NCBI GenBank assembly: GCA_001577635.1
Contig: LSBP01000002.1
Location: 62,001-126,000, forward strand
DNA length: 64,000 nt
DNA from: Halomonadaceae bacterium T82-2
GTDB lineage: Bacteria > Pseudomonadota > Gammaproteobacteria > Pseudomonadales > Halomonadaceae
Direction of reading: 5' to 3'
Made by a program: the position numbers and the translations under genes. Position 1 is the first letter of the stretch. The number at the start of each line of letters is the position of its first letter. Positions 20,522 through 29,971 of the stretch are shown piece after piece. Under the pieces are notes generated by a model, which saw nothing but the letters and a program-made list of their open reading frames with translations, was not told the origin of the DNA and did no database searches.

Positions 20522-21760
20522 TCAGGCGCGCGAGAAGATCAGCGAGCCATTGGTCCCGCCGAAGCCGAACGAGTTGGACAGCGTGTGCGTGATGGGCATT
20601 TCACGGGCCGTGTGCGGCACGTAGTCCAGCCGACAGCCATCCTGCGGGTTGTCCAGGTTGATGGTCGGTGGCGCCACCTGGTCGCGCAGCGCCAGTACGC
20701 AGAACACCGCTTCGACAGCACCGGCCGCACCCAGCAGGTGGCCGATCATCGACTTGGTGGAGCTGACCGCCACCTGCCGGGCCGCCTCGCCCAGGACGCG
20801 CTCGATGGCCTGACTCTCGGCCAGATCCCCGGTGGGCGTGGAGGTGCCGTGAGCGTTGATGTACTGAATCCGCTCCGGCGTCAGGCTGGCATCGTGCAGC
20901 GCGTTGCGCATGGCTGCCGCCGCGCCGCGGCCGTCCTCGGGTGGCGCAGTCATGTGGTGCGCGTCATCACTCATGCCGAAGCCCGTCAGCTCGGCGTAGA
21001 TCGTCGCGCCCCGTGCCTTGGCGTGCTCATAGTCCTCGAGCACCACGACCCCGGCGCCGTCGGAAAGCACGAAACCATCGCGATCCCGGTCCCAGGGGCG
21101 ACTGGCGGCGGCCGGATCATCGTTGCGTGTCGACAGCGCCCGCGCCGCGGAAAACCCGCCCAGACCGAGCGGTGTGGTGGCCATTTCCGCCCCGCCGCAG
21201 ACCATCACGTCGGCATCGCCGTAGGCGATGGTGCGTGCCGCGTAGCCGATATTGTGCGTGCCCGTGGTGCAGGCCGTGGTAATGGCAATGTTTGGGCCCT
21301 GGAAGCCGTAGCGAATCGCCAGATTGCCGGCGATCATGTTGATGATCGAACCGGGCACGAAGAACGGCGAGATACGCCGCGCCCCGCCCTTGAGCAGGGC
21401 GTTATGATTGTGTTCGATCATCGGCAGACCGCCGATACCCGACCCGATTGCCACCCCGATCCGGTGCGCGTTGTCCTCGCGGCATTCCAGCCCGGCATCC
21501 TGGACCGCCTGCGAGGCCGCCGCGATCCCGTACTGGATGAACAGATCCATCTTGCGCGCGTCCTTGGGGTTCAGATAGGGGCTGATATCGAAGCCCTTGA
21601 CCGAGCCGCCGAAGCGCGTATTGAAACCACTGGTATCGAAATGCTCGATCGGGGCTATGCCGCTCTTGCCCGCCAGGATGTTGCTCCAGCTCTCCTCGAC
21701 GGAATTACCGACCGGTGTCACCAACCCCAGTCCGGTCACCACGACCCTTCTACGAGGCAT
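20522..21760 (-). CDS. fabF: 3-oxoacyl-ACP synthase II
   Basis: A 412-residue KAS II. The catalytic triad is visible: Cys164 in TTACTTGTH, then His in [11 protein letters not shown] and His in [15 protein letters not shown]. It elongates acyl-ACP chains by Claisen condensation with malonyl-ACP and makes cis-vaccenate precursors. The ATG at 21760 has GGAGGAG upstream; a longer frame reaches into the acpP-fabF gap without homology. A terminator-like hairpin lies between acpP and this gene, probably lowering its expression. Confidence 0.97.
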   Translation of the reverse strand: MPRRRVVVTGLGLVTPVGNSVEESWSNILAGKSGIAPIEHFDTSGFNTRFGGSVKGFDISPYLNPKDARKMDLFIQYGIAAASQAVQDAGLECREDNAHRIGVAIGSGIGGLPMIEHNHNALLKGGARRISPFFVPGSIINMIAGNLAIRYGFQGPNIAITTACTTGTHNIGYAARTIAYGDADVMVCGGAEMATTPLGLGGFSAARALSTRNDDPAAASRPWDRDRDGFVLSDGAGVVVLEDYEHAKARGATIYAELTGFGMSDDAHHMTAPPEDGRGAAAAMRNALHDASLTPERIQYINAHGTSTPTGDLAESQAIERVLGEAARQVAVSSTKSMIGHLLGAAGAVEAVFCVLALRDQVAPPTINLDNPQDGCRLDYVPHTAREMPITHTLSNSFGFGGTNGSLIFSRA

Positions 21761-21861
21761 CAGCTCTCCTCCAGATGTCCATGTCAGGCGCTTGCCTAGC
21801 GGCGCACCCATGCAGCTCGCCATTATACCCGAAGCGTACCGGCTATGGGGTCTGGCGCCCT

Positions 21862-21897
21862 AAAAAGGAAAGCCGCTCTGTCACCAGAACGGCTTCC
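21862..21897 (-). terminator. Intrinsic terminator between acpP and fabF
   Basis: On the minus strand GGAAGCCGTTCTG, loop GTGA, then CAGAGCGGCTTTCC are followed by TTTTT (plus-strand AAAAA at 21862-21866). The stem has one mismatch and one bulge. It should stop much of the acpP transcription, leaving fabF to read-through or to its own promoter. Confidence 0.8.
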
Positions 21898-21931
21898 CGG
21901 ATACAGGCGTTCAGCGCCGTCACACGTCGGC

Positions 21932-22165
21932 TTACTGGTGAGCCACGACGTAGTCGATCGCTTCCTGTACCGTGGTGATCTTTTCCGCTTCCTCGTCGGG
22001 GATTTCGGTATCGAATTCCTCTTCGAGCGCCATCACCAGCTCGACGGTGTCCAGGGAATCGGCGCCGAGATCTTCGGTGAAGGATGACGAGTTCTGGATG
22101 TCCTCTTCCTTGACGTTCAGGCGCTCGGCTACGACCTTCTTCACGCGCTCTTCGATGGTGCTCAT
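21932..22165 (-). CDS. acpP: Acyl carrier protein
   Basis: A 77-residue acidic acyl carrier protein. Ser37 in GADSLD is the phosphopantetheine attachment site. It carries growing acyl chains for FabD, FabG and FabF encoded beside it. AGGAG lies upstream of the ATG at 22165. The 99-bp gap to fabG includes a TATAAA-like hexamer (22218-22223) that could serve an acpP promoter, as this gene is usually expressed above its neighbours, but no good -35 box is evident. Confidence 0.98.
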   Translation of the reverse strand: MSTIEERVKKVVAERLNVKEEDIQNSSSFTEDLGADSLDTVELVMALEEEFDTEIPDEEAEKITTVQEAIDYVVAHQ

Positions 22166-22264
22166 TCTGTGATTACTCCTAGTGGTACATATCCGCCAGC
22201 CGGAAACTGCCGGGTAGTTTATAGACGGCCCCAGATCGACGCAACCAAGGCGTCGAGCACGGCC

Positions 22265-23008
22265 TCAACGCATGTTCATGCCACCGTTGACCTGCAGGGT
22301 CTCGCCGGTGACATAGCCTGCCGCATCGCTGGTCAGAAACCCCACCGCCGCGGCAATTTCCTCGGGAGCGCCCAGGCGCGCCAGCGGAATCTGGGTCAGC
22401 AGCGCCTTGTGCTGCTCCTCGGGCAGCGCCTCGGTCATGTCGGTAGCAATGAAGCCGGGCGCCACGGCATTGACGGTAATGCCGCGCGAGGCGACTTCCC
22501 GCGCCAGAGCCCGGGTGAAGCCCTCCATGCCCGCCTTGGCGGCAGCATAGTTGGTCTGCCCCAGGTTGCCCATGGTCGCCACGACCGAGCTGATGTTGAC
22601 GATGCGCCCGAAACGCGCCTTGGTCATGCCTCGCACGCAGGCCTTGGTGACGCGATACACGGACTTGAGATTGGTGTCGAGCACCGCATCCCATTCCTCT
22701 TCCTTCATGCGCATCAGCAGGTTGTCACGGGTGATGCCGGCATTGTTGACGAGAATGGTCGGCGCCCCGAACTCCTCGCCGATCGCCTTGAGCAGGGCCT
22801 CGACGCTGGCCGGGTCGGTGGCATCGAGTCGCCGGCCGGCGCCGTCGATGCCCTGCTCGCGAAAGTCGGCATCGATGCGCTCGGCCCCGGCATCACTGGT
22901 CGCCGTGCCGATGACGATGCGCCCCTGACGCCCCAGCTCGTGGGCGATGGCACGCCCGATGCCGCGACTGGCACCGGTGACGAGGGCGATTCTGCGTTCG
23001 CTGGTCAT
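22265..23008 (-). CDS. fabG: 3-oxoacyl-ACP reductase
   Basis: A 247-residue short-chain dehydrogenase. It has the NADPH-binding TGASRGIG motif, NNAG, the catalytic Ser (NISSV), Tyr and Lys (YAAAKAG), and the C-terminal GGMNM end typical of FabG. It reduces 3-oxoacyl-ACP in each elongation cycle. The ATG at 23008 is preceded by AGAAGG; an alternative start six codons upstream lies in the fabD end. Confidence 0.97.
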   Translation of the reverse strand: MTSERRIALVTGASRGIGRAIAHELGRQGRIVIGTATSDAGAERIDADFREQGIDGAGRRLDATDPASVEALLKAIGEEFGAPTILVNNAGITRDNLLMRMKEEEWDAVLDTNLKSVYRVTKACVRGMTKARFGRIVNISSVVATMGNLGQTNYAAAKAGMEGFTRALAREVASRGITVNAVAPGFIATDMTEALPEEQHKALLTQIPLARLGAPEEIAAAVGFLTSDAAGYVTGETLQVNGGMNMR

Positions 23009-23022
23009 AAAGCCTTCTCGAA

Positions 23023-23988
23023 TCAATCGTTGGCGTTCTGGCCGGCCGCTTCCCGCGCCAGCGTCAGCGCCGACGCCAGACTGTCGGGATCATTGGCCGC
23101 CAGCCCCCTGGCCCCGCGGGCCACCCGCTTGTTGAGCCCGGTGAGCACCTTGCCCGGCCCGCACTCGATGAACACCTCGGCGCCCTGGGCGAGCATGGTC
23201 TCGACACAGTCCGTCCAGCGCACCGGCTGATAGAGCTGCTCGATCAGCCGCGTGCGCAGGGTGTCGATGTCGGCATGCGCCTGGGCGTCGACGTTCTGGA
23301 CCACCGTGTAGCGCGGCGTCTTGATCTCGATCTCGCCCATGGCCGCGGCCAGCCGCTCGGCGGCGGGCTTCATCAGCGCACAGTGCGACGGCACCGACAC
23401 CGGCAGGGGCAGCGCCCGCTTGGCGCCGGCCTCCTGGCACAGGGCGATGGCACGCTCGACGGCCGGCTTGTCACCCGCGATCACCACCTGTCCCGGCGCA
23501 TTGTAGTTGACGGCCGCGACCACCTCGCCCTGGGCGGCATCGCGGCAGGCACGCTCGACGGCGTCGTTGTCGAGGCCGAGGATCGCCGCCATGGCACCCC
23601 GGCCGGCCGGCACGGCCTCCTGCATCGCCTCGCCGCGCAGGCGCACCAGCTTCACGCCCTCGGCAAAGCCCAGCGCCCCGGCACAGACCATCGCGCTGTA
23701 TTCGCCCAGGCTGTGCCCGGCCATGACCAGAGGACGCGGGCCCTCCAGCTCCTGCCAGACGCGCCAGATGGCGACGCTCGATGTCAGCAGCGCCGGCTGG
23801 GTGCAGGCCGTGGCGTTGAGCGCCTCTTCCGGCCCTTCCTGAGCCACGTGCCACAGATCGTATCCGAGGGCGTCGGACGCCTCCTCGAAGGTGGTTCGCA
23901 CCACGCTGTATCGTTCGGCCAGCTCTCTCAGCATGCCCAGGTGCTGGGAGCCCTGCCCCGGAAAAACGAGGGCCAGGGATTGAGTCAT
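23023..23988 (-). CDS. fabD: Malonyl-CoA:ACP transacylase
   Basis: A 321-residue FabD. The N-terminal FPGQGSQ and the nucleophile elbow GHSLGEYSA (Ser93) are plain, with the catalytic His in VPSHCALMKPA. It loads malonyl groups on ACP. The ATG at 23988 is preferred because AAGGTGA lies 5 nt upstream; a GTG at 23997 overlapping the plsX stop is possible. The gene directly follows plsX; fabH, usually between them in enterobacteria, is absent. Confidence 0.96.
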   Translation of the reverse strand: MTQSLALVFPGQGSQHLGMLRELAERYSVVRTTFEEASDALGYDLWHVAQEGPEEALNATACTQPALLTSSVAIWRVWQELEGPRPLVMAGHSLGEYSAMVCAGALGFAEGVKLVRLRGEAMQEAVPAGRGAMAAILGLDNDAVERACRDAAQGEVVAAVNYNAPGQVVIAGDKPAVERAIALCQEAGAKRALPLPVSVPSHCALMKPAAERLAAAMGEIEIKTPRYTVVQNVDAQAHADIDTLRTRLIEQLYQPVRWTDCVETMLAQGAEVFIECGPGKVLTGLNKRVARGARGLAANDPDSLASALTLAREAAGQNAND

Positions 23989-23993
23989 GGCAT

Positions 23994-25085
23994 TCACCTT
24001 TCAGGATTGAAATCGTCGGGTCTCGAGCGGGCGGAAAACCCGCTATCCCGCGGGCCGCACGCGACCGACGGGATAGCGGACTGTCCCAGCGCCTGTGCCA
24101 GCCGCGACGGCAGGTCACGGCGCACCTCCTGCACCGCACGGGAGACGGCAAACGCGAACCCCTGGGCATCGGCCCGGCCGTGGCTCTTCACCACGATGCC
24201 CGCCAGGCCCAGAAGGCTGGCGCCATTGTAGCGGACCGGATCCAGCTGACGCTTGATGCGCAGCAAGGCCGGGCGAGCCAGCAGCGTGACGAGGCGACTG
24301 CCCCAGTGGGCGGCGAAGGTGGTCTGGAAGCGCTCCACCAGCATGCGCGCCAGCCCTTCGCTGGACTTGAGCACGATGTTGCCGACGAAGCCGTCGCAGA
24401 CCACCACGTCGGCGTCTCCGTTGAACAGGCCGTCACCCTCGACGAACCCGATATAGTTGAGCGACGGCAGGCGTCGCAGTCGCTCGTCGGCCTCGCGCAC
24501 CACCGCCGGGCCCTTGGTCGCCTCGACGCCCACGTTGAGCAGGGCCACCCTCGGGTGCTCGAGGCCATCGACATGCCGCGCCATGACATCCGCCATGCGC
24601 GCGAAATCGACCAGCCGCTCGGCGGTGGTCTCGATATTGGCACCCAGGTCGATCATGTAGCAGCGACCGCCCCCGCGAGTCGGGATGGCGGTGGTGATCG
24701 CCGGTCGCGGAATGCCCGCCACCATGCCCAAAGCACGGCGCGAAAGCGCCATCAGGGCACCGGTGTTGCCGGCACTGACACCCGCATCGGCCTGTCCGGC
24801 CGCCACGTCATCGAGCATGCGGGCCAGACTGCTGCCCCCGCCGGTGCGCAGGGCCTGGGAAGGACGCGCCGACTGCGCGATCACCTCGCCCGCATGATGA
24901 ACGCTCATGCGGCCACGCACCGTCCCGTAGCGACGAGGCAGTGTCGACAACTCTTCTTCGAGCCGCGCTTGCGGTCCGAACAGGCGGATGGACAGCGAGG
25001 AATGCGCGCACAGCGCTTCGGCGGCCCCGCGAACCACGGCGCGGGGACCCAGGTCCCCGCCCATGGCGTCGATGGCGATACGCAC
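23994..25085 (-). CDS. plsX: Phosphate acyltransferase PlsX
   Basis: A 363-residue PlsX, which converts acyl-ACP to acyl-phosphate for phospholipid synthesis. Typical segments are [11 protein letters not shown] at the N-terminus, NTGALM, and [16 protein letters not shown] followed by [20 protein letters not shown]. It starts with GTG at 25085, with a poor Shine-Dalgarno, suggesting coupling to the upstream rpmF. The C-terminal 30 residues after the conserved core look variable. Confidence 0.95.
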   Translation of the reverse strand: MRIAIDAMGGDLGPRAVVRGAAEALCAHSSLSIRLFGPQARLEEELSTLPRRYGTVRGRMSVHHAGEVIAQSARPSQALRTGGGSSLARMLDDVAAGQADAGVSAGNTGALMALSRRALGMVAGIPRPAITTAIPTRGGGRCYMIDLGANIETTAERLVDFARMADVMARHVDGLEHPRVALLNVGVEATKGPAVVREADERLRRLPSLNYIGFVEGDGLFNGDADVVVCDGFVGNIVLKSSEGLARMLVERFQTTFAAHWGSRLVTLLARPALLRIKRQLDPVRYNGASLLGLAGIVVKSHGRADAQGFAFAVSRAVQEVRRDLPSRLAQALGQSAIPSVACGPRDSGFSARSRPDDFNPER

Positions 25086-25121
25086 GATGTGACGCCGAAG
25101 TCGCCCGAACTCAGCGCTGCG

Positions 25122-25292
25122 TCAAGCGTCGACGACCTTGCGGCCGCGATAGAAGCCGTCCGGAGCCACGTGATGACGACGATGCGTGGTACCGGTTTCC
25201 TTGTCCTGGGACAGGGTCGGGCCGGTCAGCGCGTCGTGGCTGCGGCGCATGCCGCGCTTGGAACGGGTCTTGCGGTTCTGTTGAACTGCCAT
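25122..25292 (-). CDS. rpmF: Ribosomal protein L32
   Basis: A 56-residue L32 ([22 protein letters not shown]... ending in [17 protein letters not shown]), near identical in pattern to E. coli L32. It lies between the YceD-family gene and plsX in the conserved order. GGAG lies 8 nt before the ATG at 25292. Confidence 0.98.
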   Translation of the reverse strand: MAVQQNRKTRSKRGMRRSHDALTGPTLSQDKETGTTHRRHHVAPDGFYRGRKVVDA

Positions 25293-25323
25293 GGGTAATA
25301 CTCCAGAGAGCGTGTCGAAATAC

Positions 25324-25851
25324 TCAGTGTTTATCCTTCAATGTGCGCAGCACATCGAAGGGGCTTGTCGCGGTCTCGTCCGAATCCTCGGTGTCGGGAC
25401 GGCTGGCCAGCTGGTCGCGCGACACGGCGCACGCCGCCTCGTCGTGATAGACCACCTGCGGCAGGCTGAGGATCAGTTCGTCCTCGATGACCGGCAGCAG
25501 GTTGAGCTGTTCGTTTTCCACCAGGACCGGCTCGTAGTCGCCGGGCAGCTCGGCGGCCAGCGCATCGCTGCTCACCATGCCCAGCAGCCACTGGCTCTCG
25601 ACCGGCACCGGCAGCGGCTCCAGGCAGCGCCGGCAGGCGAGCTGCACCGAGGCGCTCAGCCACCCCTCGATGTAACGGCGCCCCTGGGGGTCGACACCGA
25701 AGGCAAGGCGAACCTCGCAGTCACCCTGCTGGGGCCCGGCCTCTTCGGCCAGGCGCGTCATGGCATCCAGAGGGACACTGCCCTCGAGCGTCTGCTCGCC
25801 GGCAGCCAGCCGGTAGGGCTCGACGTGCAGGGGAAGTCTAGTGGTCATCAT
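25324..25851 (-). CDS. yceD: YceD/DUF177-family protein (23S rRNA accumulation protein)
   Basis: A 175-residue DUF177 protein. Typical features are the CxxC pair in [15 protein letters not shown] and the acidic stretch with [15 protein letters not shown]. It is nearly always found before rpmF and is linked to 23S rRNA accumulation. Two adjacent ATG codons (25851 and 25848) are possible starts; neither has a clear Shine-Dalgarno. The gene is divergent from maf. Confidence 0.9.
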   Translation of the reverse strand: MMTTRLPLHVEPYRLAAGEQTLEGSVPLDAMTRLAEEAGPQQGDCEVRLAFGVDPQGRRYIEGWLSASVQLACRRCLEPLPVPVESQWLLGMVSSDALAAELPGDYEPVLVENEQLNLLPVIEDELILSLPQVVYHDEAACAVSRDQLASRPDTEDSDETATSPFDVLRTLKDKH

Positions 25852-25967
25852 AGGCGCGCAATAATAGGGATTCCCCCCGGGCCTGTCAAAGCGCACCGCC
25901 ACGCCCTGTACAGCCTGCGAGCACGGGGGCAGACTGAGCCCTCCACTTCCGCCGCGAGGACACTGTC

Positions 25968-26552
25968 ATGAGCCGTCTCGTTCTGGCTTCCGGATCCCTC
26001 TGGCGCCGCCAGCTGCTCGAGCGCCTCGGCCTGCCCTTCACCTGGGCGAGCCCCGACATCGACGAGCGCCCTCGCGACGGCGAACCGCCCGAGGCACTCG
26101 TGCATCGCCTGGCCCTGAGCAAGGCCGAGCGGGTCGCCCGCGACTTCGCGGACCACCTGGTCATCGGCAGCGACCAGATCGCCCTGTTCGAGGGCGACAT
26201 CCTCGGCAAGCCCGGCGACGAGGCCACCGCCCGGGCCAACCTGACCCGCTTCTCGGGCAACCGCGTGCGCTTTCTCACCGGCCTGGCGCTGATCGACACC
26301 CGCGCCAGCCGCCACTGGGTCTGCCACGAACGCTACGACGTCGTCTTCCGGCGACTCGGCGAACGCGAGATCGCCAACTACGTCGCCCGCGAACAGCCGC
26401 TGGACAGCGCCGGCAGCTTCCGCATGGAAGGCCTCGGCGTCACGCTGTTCGAGCGCCTGGAGGGTGACGACCCCAACACGCTGATCGGCCTGCCCCTGAT
26501 TCGCCTGTGCACCCTGCTGCGCGAGGCCGGCCTCGACCCCCTCGCCGACTGA
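25968..26552 (+). CDS. Maf-family nucleotide pyrophosphatase (YceF type)
   Basis: A 194-residue Maf/HAM1-like protein. The signature LASGSLWRRQLLERLGLPF at the start and the VIGSDQIALFEG motif identify it. Its position next to yceD-rpmF and its sequence place it with YceF, which prefers m7GTP and probably removes modified nucleotides. It is divergent from yceD with a 116-bp gap. Confidence 0.92.
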   Translation: MSRLVLASGSLWRRQLLERLGLPFTWASPDIDERPRDGEPPEALVHRLALSKAERVARDFADHLVIGSDQIALFEGDILGKPGDEATARANLTRFSGNRVRFLTGLALIDTRASRHWVCHERYDVVFRRLGEREIANYVAREQPLDSAGSFRMEGLGVTLFERLEGDDPNTLIGLPLIRLCTLLREAGLDPLAD

Positions 26553-26571
26553 GGGCCGGGCCTCGCCACAC

Positions 26572-27630
26572 TCAGTAGGCCTGATAGCGCACCGGCGAGC
26601 GGGTCGAGGGCAGCCCCAGCCACTCGGCGGCGACTCGGCCGAACTGACGCGACAGCCGCGTGAAGGGGTCGAGTGACGGCGTGTAGTCCTCCAGCGGCAA
26701 AGCGTCGAAACGCTCCCGGTCGAGCTGCTCGAGACTGGCCAGCTCGTCCACCAGCCCCAGCGACACGGCCTGCTCGCCGGTCCAGACCAGCCCCGAGAAC
26801 AGCCGCGGGTCATCGGCCAGGCGATCGCCGCGACCGGCCTTGACGGCGTCGATGAACTGCCGGTGGGTGGTGTCGAGCACCTGCTGCCAGAACTGGCGCT
26901 GCTCCGGCGTCACGGGCGCGAAGGGATCCAGGAAGTCCTTGTTCTCGCCGGACGTGAAGACGCGCCGCTCCACCCCCAGCTTGTCGATGGCCCCCTGGAG
27001 GCCGAAACCGGCGTGGATTACCCCGATCGAACCGACCAGGCTCGCCGGCGACGCATAGATGGTGCCGGCCGCCGAGGCGATGTAATAGGCACCGCTGGCC
27101 CCGATGTCCTCGATGACCGCCACCACCGGCTTGCCACCCTGGGCCACGAGCCGCCGCAGCTCGGCGTAGACGCGCTGCGACTGCACCGGACTGCCGCCGG
27201 GACTGTTGATGTCGAGCACCACGGCGCGGGCGTCGGGGTTGCGCCAGGCCTGCCGGACACCCTCGATGATCCGCTCGGCACTGGCCCGTCCCTCGGCATC
27301 GATGGCGCCCTCGACGCGCACCACGGCCACGTGCGGCCCGGAGGGCGCCGGCCCGCCGGCCTGCCGAACCCCCTGGAAGACGGCCCACACCAGTGCCAGC
27401 AGCAGCCCGGCGAACACGAAGCGGAAGAACAGCTTCCAGCGCCGCGTACGCCGCTGCTCGACCAGTACGCCCTCCATCCAGCGCTCCATGAGCCGCCACT
27501 GCTGCCACTGCCGGCGCTCGCGCCAGTCAGCACCATCCTCCTTTCCTGCGCCCCCATCCGCCCGGGCATCATCACCGGCCGGCACTTCCTCCCCACCGGT
27601 CCAGGGATCGTCATTGCGCTCGTCGGCCAT
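26572..27630 (-). CDS. sppA: Signal peptide peptidase SppA-type S49 protease
   Basis: A 352-residue membrane protease of the short SppA type. An acidic N-terminal tail and a membrane helix (about 67-86) precede the S49 domain. The catalytic pair is visible: Ser179 in DIGASGAYYIAS and Lys231 in TSGENKDF. It degrades cleaved signal peptides in the membrane. AGGAGG lies 6 nt before the ATG at 27630; the adjacent ATG at 27633 is also possible. It follows the HAD phosphatase gene by about 20 bp, suggesting an rluC-gph-sppA operon. Confidence 0.9.
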   Translation of the reverse strand: MADERNDDPWTGGEEVPAGDDARADGGAGKEDGADWRERRQWQQWRLMERWMEGVLVEQRRTRRWKLFFRFVFAGLLLALVWAVFQGVRQAGGPAPSGPHVAVVRVEGAIDAEGRASAERIIEGVRQAWRNPDARAVVLDINSPGGSPVQSQRVYAELRRLVAQGGKPVVAVIEDIGASGAYYIASAAGTIYASPASLVGSIGVIHAGFGLQGAIDKLGVERRVFTSGENKDFLDPFAPVTPEQRQFWQQVLDTTHRQFIDAVKAGRGDRLADDPRLFSGLVWTGEQAVSLGLVDELASLEQLDRERFDALPLEDYTPSLDPFTRLSRQFGRVAAEWLGLPSTRSPVRYQAY

Positions 27631-27653
27631 CATGCACCTCCTCGCTTTTGCTC

Positions 27654-28325
27654 TCAGCCATGGAGCCAATCGATGACGGCCGCAAAGTCGTCCGCCGTGA
27701 AGGTCGGGGCACACTGCGCCAGGCGCTCCGGCGCATGCACCCCGTAGGTCACCGCCACACGATCCATGCCCAGTGAGCGGGCCATGACCATGTCGTATTC
27801 GGTATCCCCGATCATCAACGCCTCCGACGCCGGGACGCCGGTTTCAATCAGCAGCTCCTCGAGCATCCGCGGGTCGGGCTTGGAGCGGGTCTCGTCGGCG
27901 GTTCGCGTGGCGTGGAACCAGCCGCCGGCGCCGGTCGTCGCCAGTGCCCGATCGAGCCCCCGGCGACTCTTGCCGGTGGCCACGGCAAGCCGCGTCGCCG
28001 GGGACCGACGCAGCCGCCCCAGGCCCGCCTCGACCCCCGGGAAGAAGGGGGTCGGCGACTGATCGGCGGCGACGAAGCGGCGCGCATAGCCGGCCCGCAG
28101 GGCCTCCGCCCGCCGGGCGTCGATGCCCGGACACAACCGGGCGATCGCCTCGGGCAGCCCCAGCCCGATGATGTCGCGCACGGCCTCGCGACTCAGCGGC
28201 GCCCAGCCGATCTCCTCGGCCGCCGCCTGCATGCAGCTGACGATCCGCGCCTCGGAATCCACCAGGGTGCCGTCCCAGTCGAAGATCACCAGCCGGTAGC
28301 GAAGCGCTCGGGTCGACGGCGTCAT
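27654..28325 (-). CDS. HAD-superfamily phosphatase, Gph-like
   Basis: A 223-residue haloacid dehalogenase-type phosphatase. Motif I DWDGTLVDS lies at residues 15-23, motif II is in LAVATGKSRRG, and motifs III-IV are KPDPRML and MIGDTEYD. It resembles phosphoglycolate phosphatase-like proteins found between rluC and sppA in Pseudomonas. The true substrate is not shown by the sequence. Its ATG overlaps the rluC stop (ATGA). Confidence 0.85.
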   Translation of the reverse strand: MTPSTRALRYRLVIFDWDGTLVDSEARIVSCMQAAAEEIGWAPLSREAVRDIIGLGLPEAIARLCPGIDARRAEALRAGYARRFVAADQSPTPFFPGVEAGLGRLRRSPATRLAVATGKSRRGLDRALATTGAGGWFHATRTADETRSKPDPRMLEELLIETGVPASEALMIGDTEYDMVMARSLGMDRVAVTYGVHAPERLAQCAPTFTADDFAAVIDWLHG

Positions 28326-29278
28326 GAGGAAATCCCCCGCCCGCGGGCGCGCTCAAGCACCCCCTCGAGCTCGTCACCCAGCGGCGCCCGTACCCTGACG
28401 GGTCGGCCGCTGTTGGGCTCGGGAAAGGTCAGCGACGCCGCATGCAGGAACAGGCGCGGCAGCTTCAGCTCCGCCGCCAGCCGGCGTGCCGCCGCGGTAC
28501 CGTACTTGTCGTCCCCCAGCAGGGGATGGCCCGCGTGAGCGGCATGCACCCGAATCTGGTGAGTGCGCCCGGTCACCGGTTCGGCCTCGACCAGGGTCAC
28601 CCCGGCCAGCGTCTCCTGCACGGCGAAACGGGTCCGCGCCACCTTGCCGGCCGGGTCGACGCGCACCCGGCGCTCGCCGTTGCCGGCATCGTAGCGATCC
28701 AGGCGCGCACTGACGAAATCCCGACGCGCCGGCCAGCGCCCGGCCACCAGCGCCAGGTAGCGTTTCTCCATCTTGTGCTGCTTGAGCGCGGTATTGAGCG
28801 CCAGCAGCGCGGGGCGCGTCTTGGCCAGCAGCAGGCACCCCGAGGTGTCGCGGTCGAGCCGATGCACCAGCTCGAGGAAGTCGAGATCCTCGCGCACCTG
28901 ACGCAGCGCTTCGATCAGACCGATTTTCACCCCGCTGCCGCCGTGCACCGGCAGCCCCGAGGGCTTGTTGATCACCAGCCACTCCGGCCCCTCGATCAGC
29001 ACGCTGCCGGCCAGCAGGTTGCGCAGGTTGTCGCTGACCTCGCGCACCGCCTCCTCCGGCGCCAGCCGCAGCGGCGGGATGCGCACCTGATCGCCGGGCA
29101 CCAGCCGGTAGTCGGCCTTGACGCGCTTCTTGTTGACGCGCACCTCGCCCTTGCGGACGATCCGGTAGATCAAGGCCCGCGGCGCCCCCTTCAGGCGCGT
29201 GTGCAGAAAGTTGTCGATGCGTTGCCCGGCGTGGGCCTCGCCGATGTCGACCCATTGGATGTCGCGCCCTTCGGCCAT
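28322..29278 (-). CDS. rluC: 23S rRNA pseudouridine synthase RluC
   Basis: A 318-residue RluA-family synthase. An S4 RNA-binding domain (about 20-75) precedes the catalytic domain with HRLDRDTSG; Asp144 is the nucleophile. RluC modifies U955, U2504 and U2580 of 23S rRNA in E. coli. It is divergent from rne, as in most gammaproteobacteria. Confidence 0.95.
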   Translation of the reverse strand: MAEGRDIQWVDIGEAHAGQRIDNFLHTRLKGAPRALIYRIVRKGEVRVNKKRVKADYRLVPGDQVRIPPLRLAPEEAVREVSDNLRNLLAGSVLIEGPEWLVINKPSGLPVHGGSGVKIGLIEALRQVREDLDFLELVHRLDRDTSGCLLLAKTRPALLALNTALKQHKMEKRYLALVAGRWPARRDFVSARLDRYDAGNGERRVRVDPAGKVARTRFAVQETLAGVTLVEAEPVTGRTHQIRVHAAHAGHPLLGDDKYGTAAARRLAAELKLPRLFLHAASLTFPEPNSGRPVRVRAPLGDELEGVLERARGRGISS

Positions 29279-29971
29279 GCTCTCTCCTTGCTCGTTCCGG
29301 CCTTGCTGGCCGAAAGCCCCATTCTAACCCACCTCGACGGTGTCAACGTCAATTGCCGCTATACGGCTTTACTGTTATATTCCGAAGTCGCTCGGACGGG
29401 TGAAAAGCGCCCGTCTCATGCGCCTGCCCGATCCAGTACGCAGGCCCGAGCCATGATTCCGGTGATGGGGATAGCCCCACCACCATGCAGTGAAAAGTGA
29501 AAGACGACGTTACGCCACGCCCGGGCCCGATCACGCCTGATGCCTGATCGAGACCACGGGGACTTAAACACCGTGCCGGAGGCCGGCGTCGGCGAATCGA
29601 ACAATGCCAGGTGTCTGGCGGTCGTCTGCAGGACCGGCCGGGGATACTCCCCGCCGCGACATGTCCTGCCGCCGCCGCGTACTCAACATGATCTTGCCAG
29701 CCCCGGCGCCGCCGGGGCCGGCGCCACAGTCACGACATGCGCTGAGCACAGCACGACAGCACGAAGCGGTTCGCCGTCGCCGACGCAAAAGGAATCGCTG
29801 GTCAGATAATCGACGTGCGGAAACAAGCACCACGCGCCTGGCGGACCGGGATACGGCCTGACTCGTGTCAGCCTTCACTCGCCCGCGCAATACCGTGAGC
29901 CGTCCGCGCCGACATTTCAGCAGCGTTGTCCCCAGGCCCGCCTCCCGGTGCGAGCCAACTAGCGAGACAAC
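29279..29971 (+). other. rluC-rne intergenic region with long rne leader
   Basis: A 693-bp region without a convincing gene. It contains a strong extended -10 promoter (29353-29381) directed to rne, giving an inferred leader of about 580 nt. Possible leader hairpins are GACGGGTG/CGCCCGTC (29395-29415, AAAAG loop, one G-U pair) and the perfect GCCCCGGC/GCCGGGGC (29700-29718). In E. coli a structured rne leader mediates autoregulation by RNase E cleavage; a similar role is inferred here. Confidence 0.6.
29353..29381 (+). promoter_or_regulatory. Extended -10 sigma-70 promoter for rne
   Basis: TTGCCG (29353-29358), a 17-bp spacer and TATATT (29376-29381) preceded by TGT, an extended -10 TGn element. 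Spacing and hexamers are near ideal. The expected start is near 29388, leaving a leader of about 580 nt. Confidence 0.75.
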
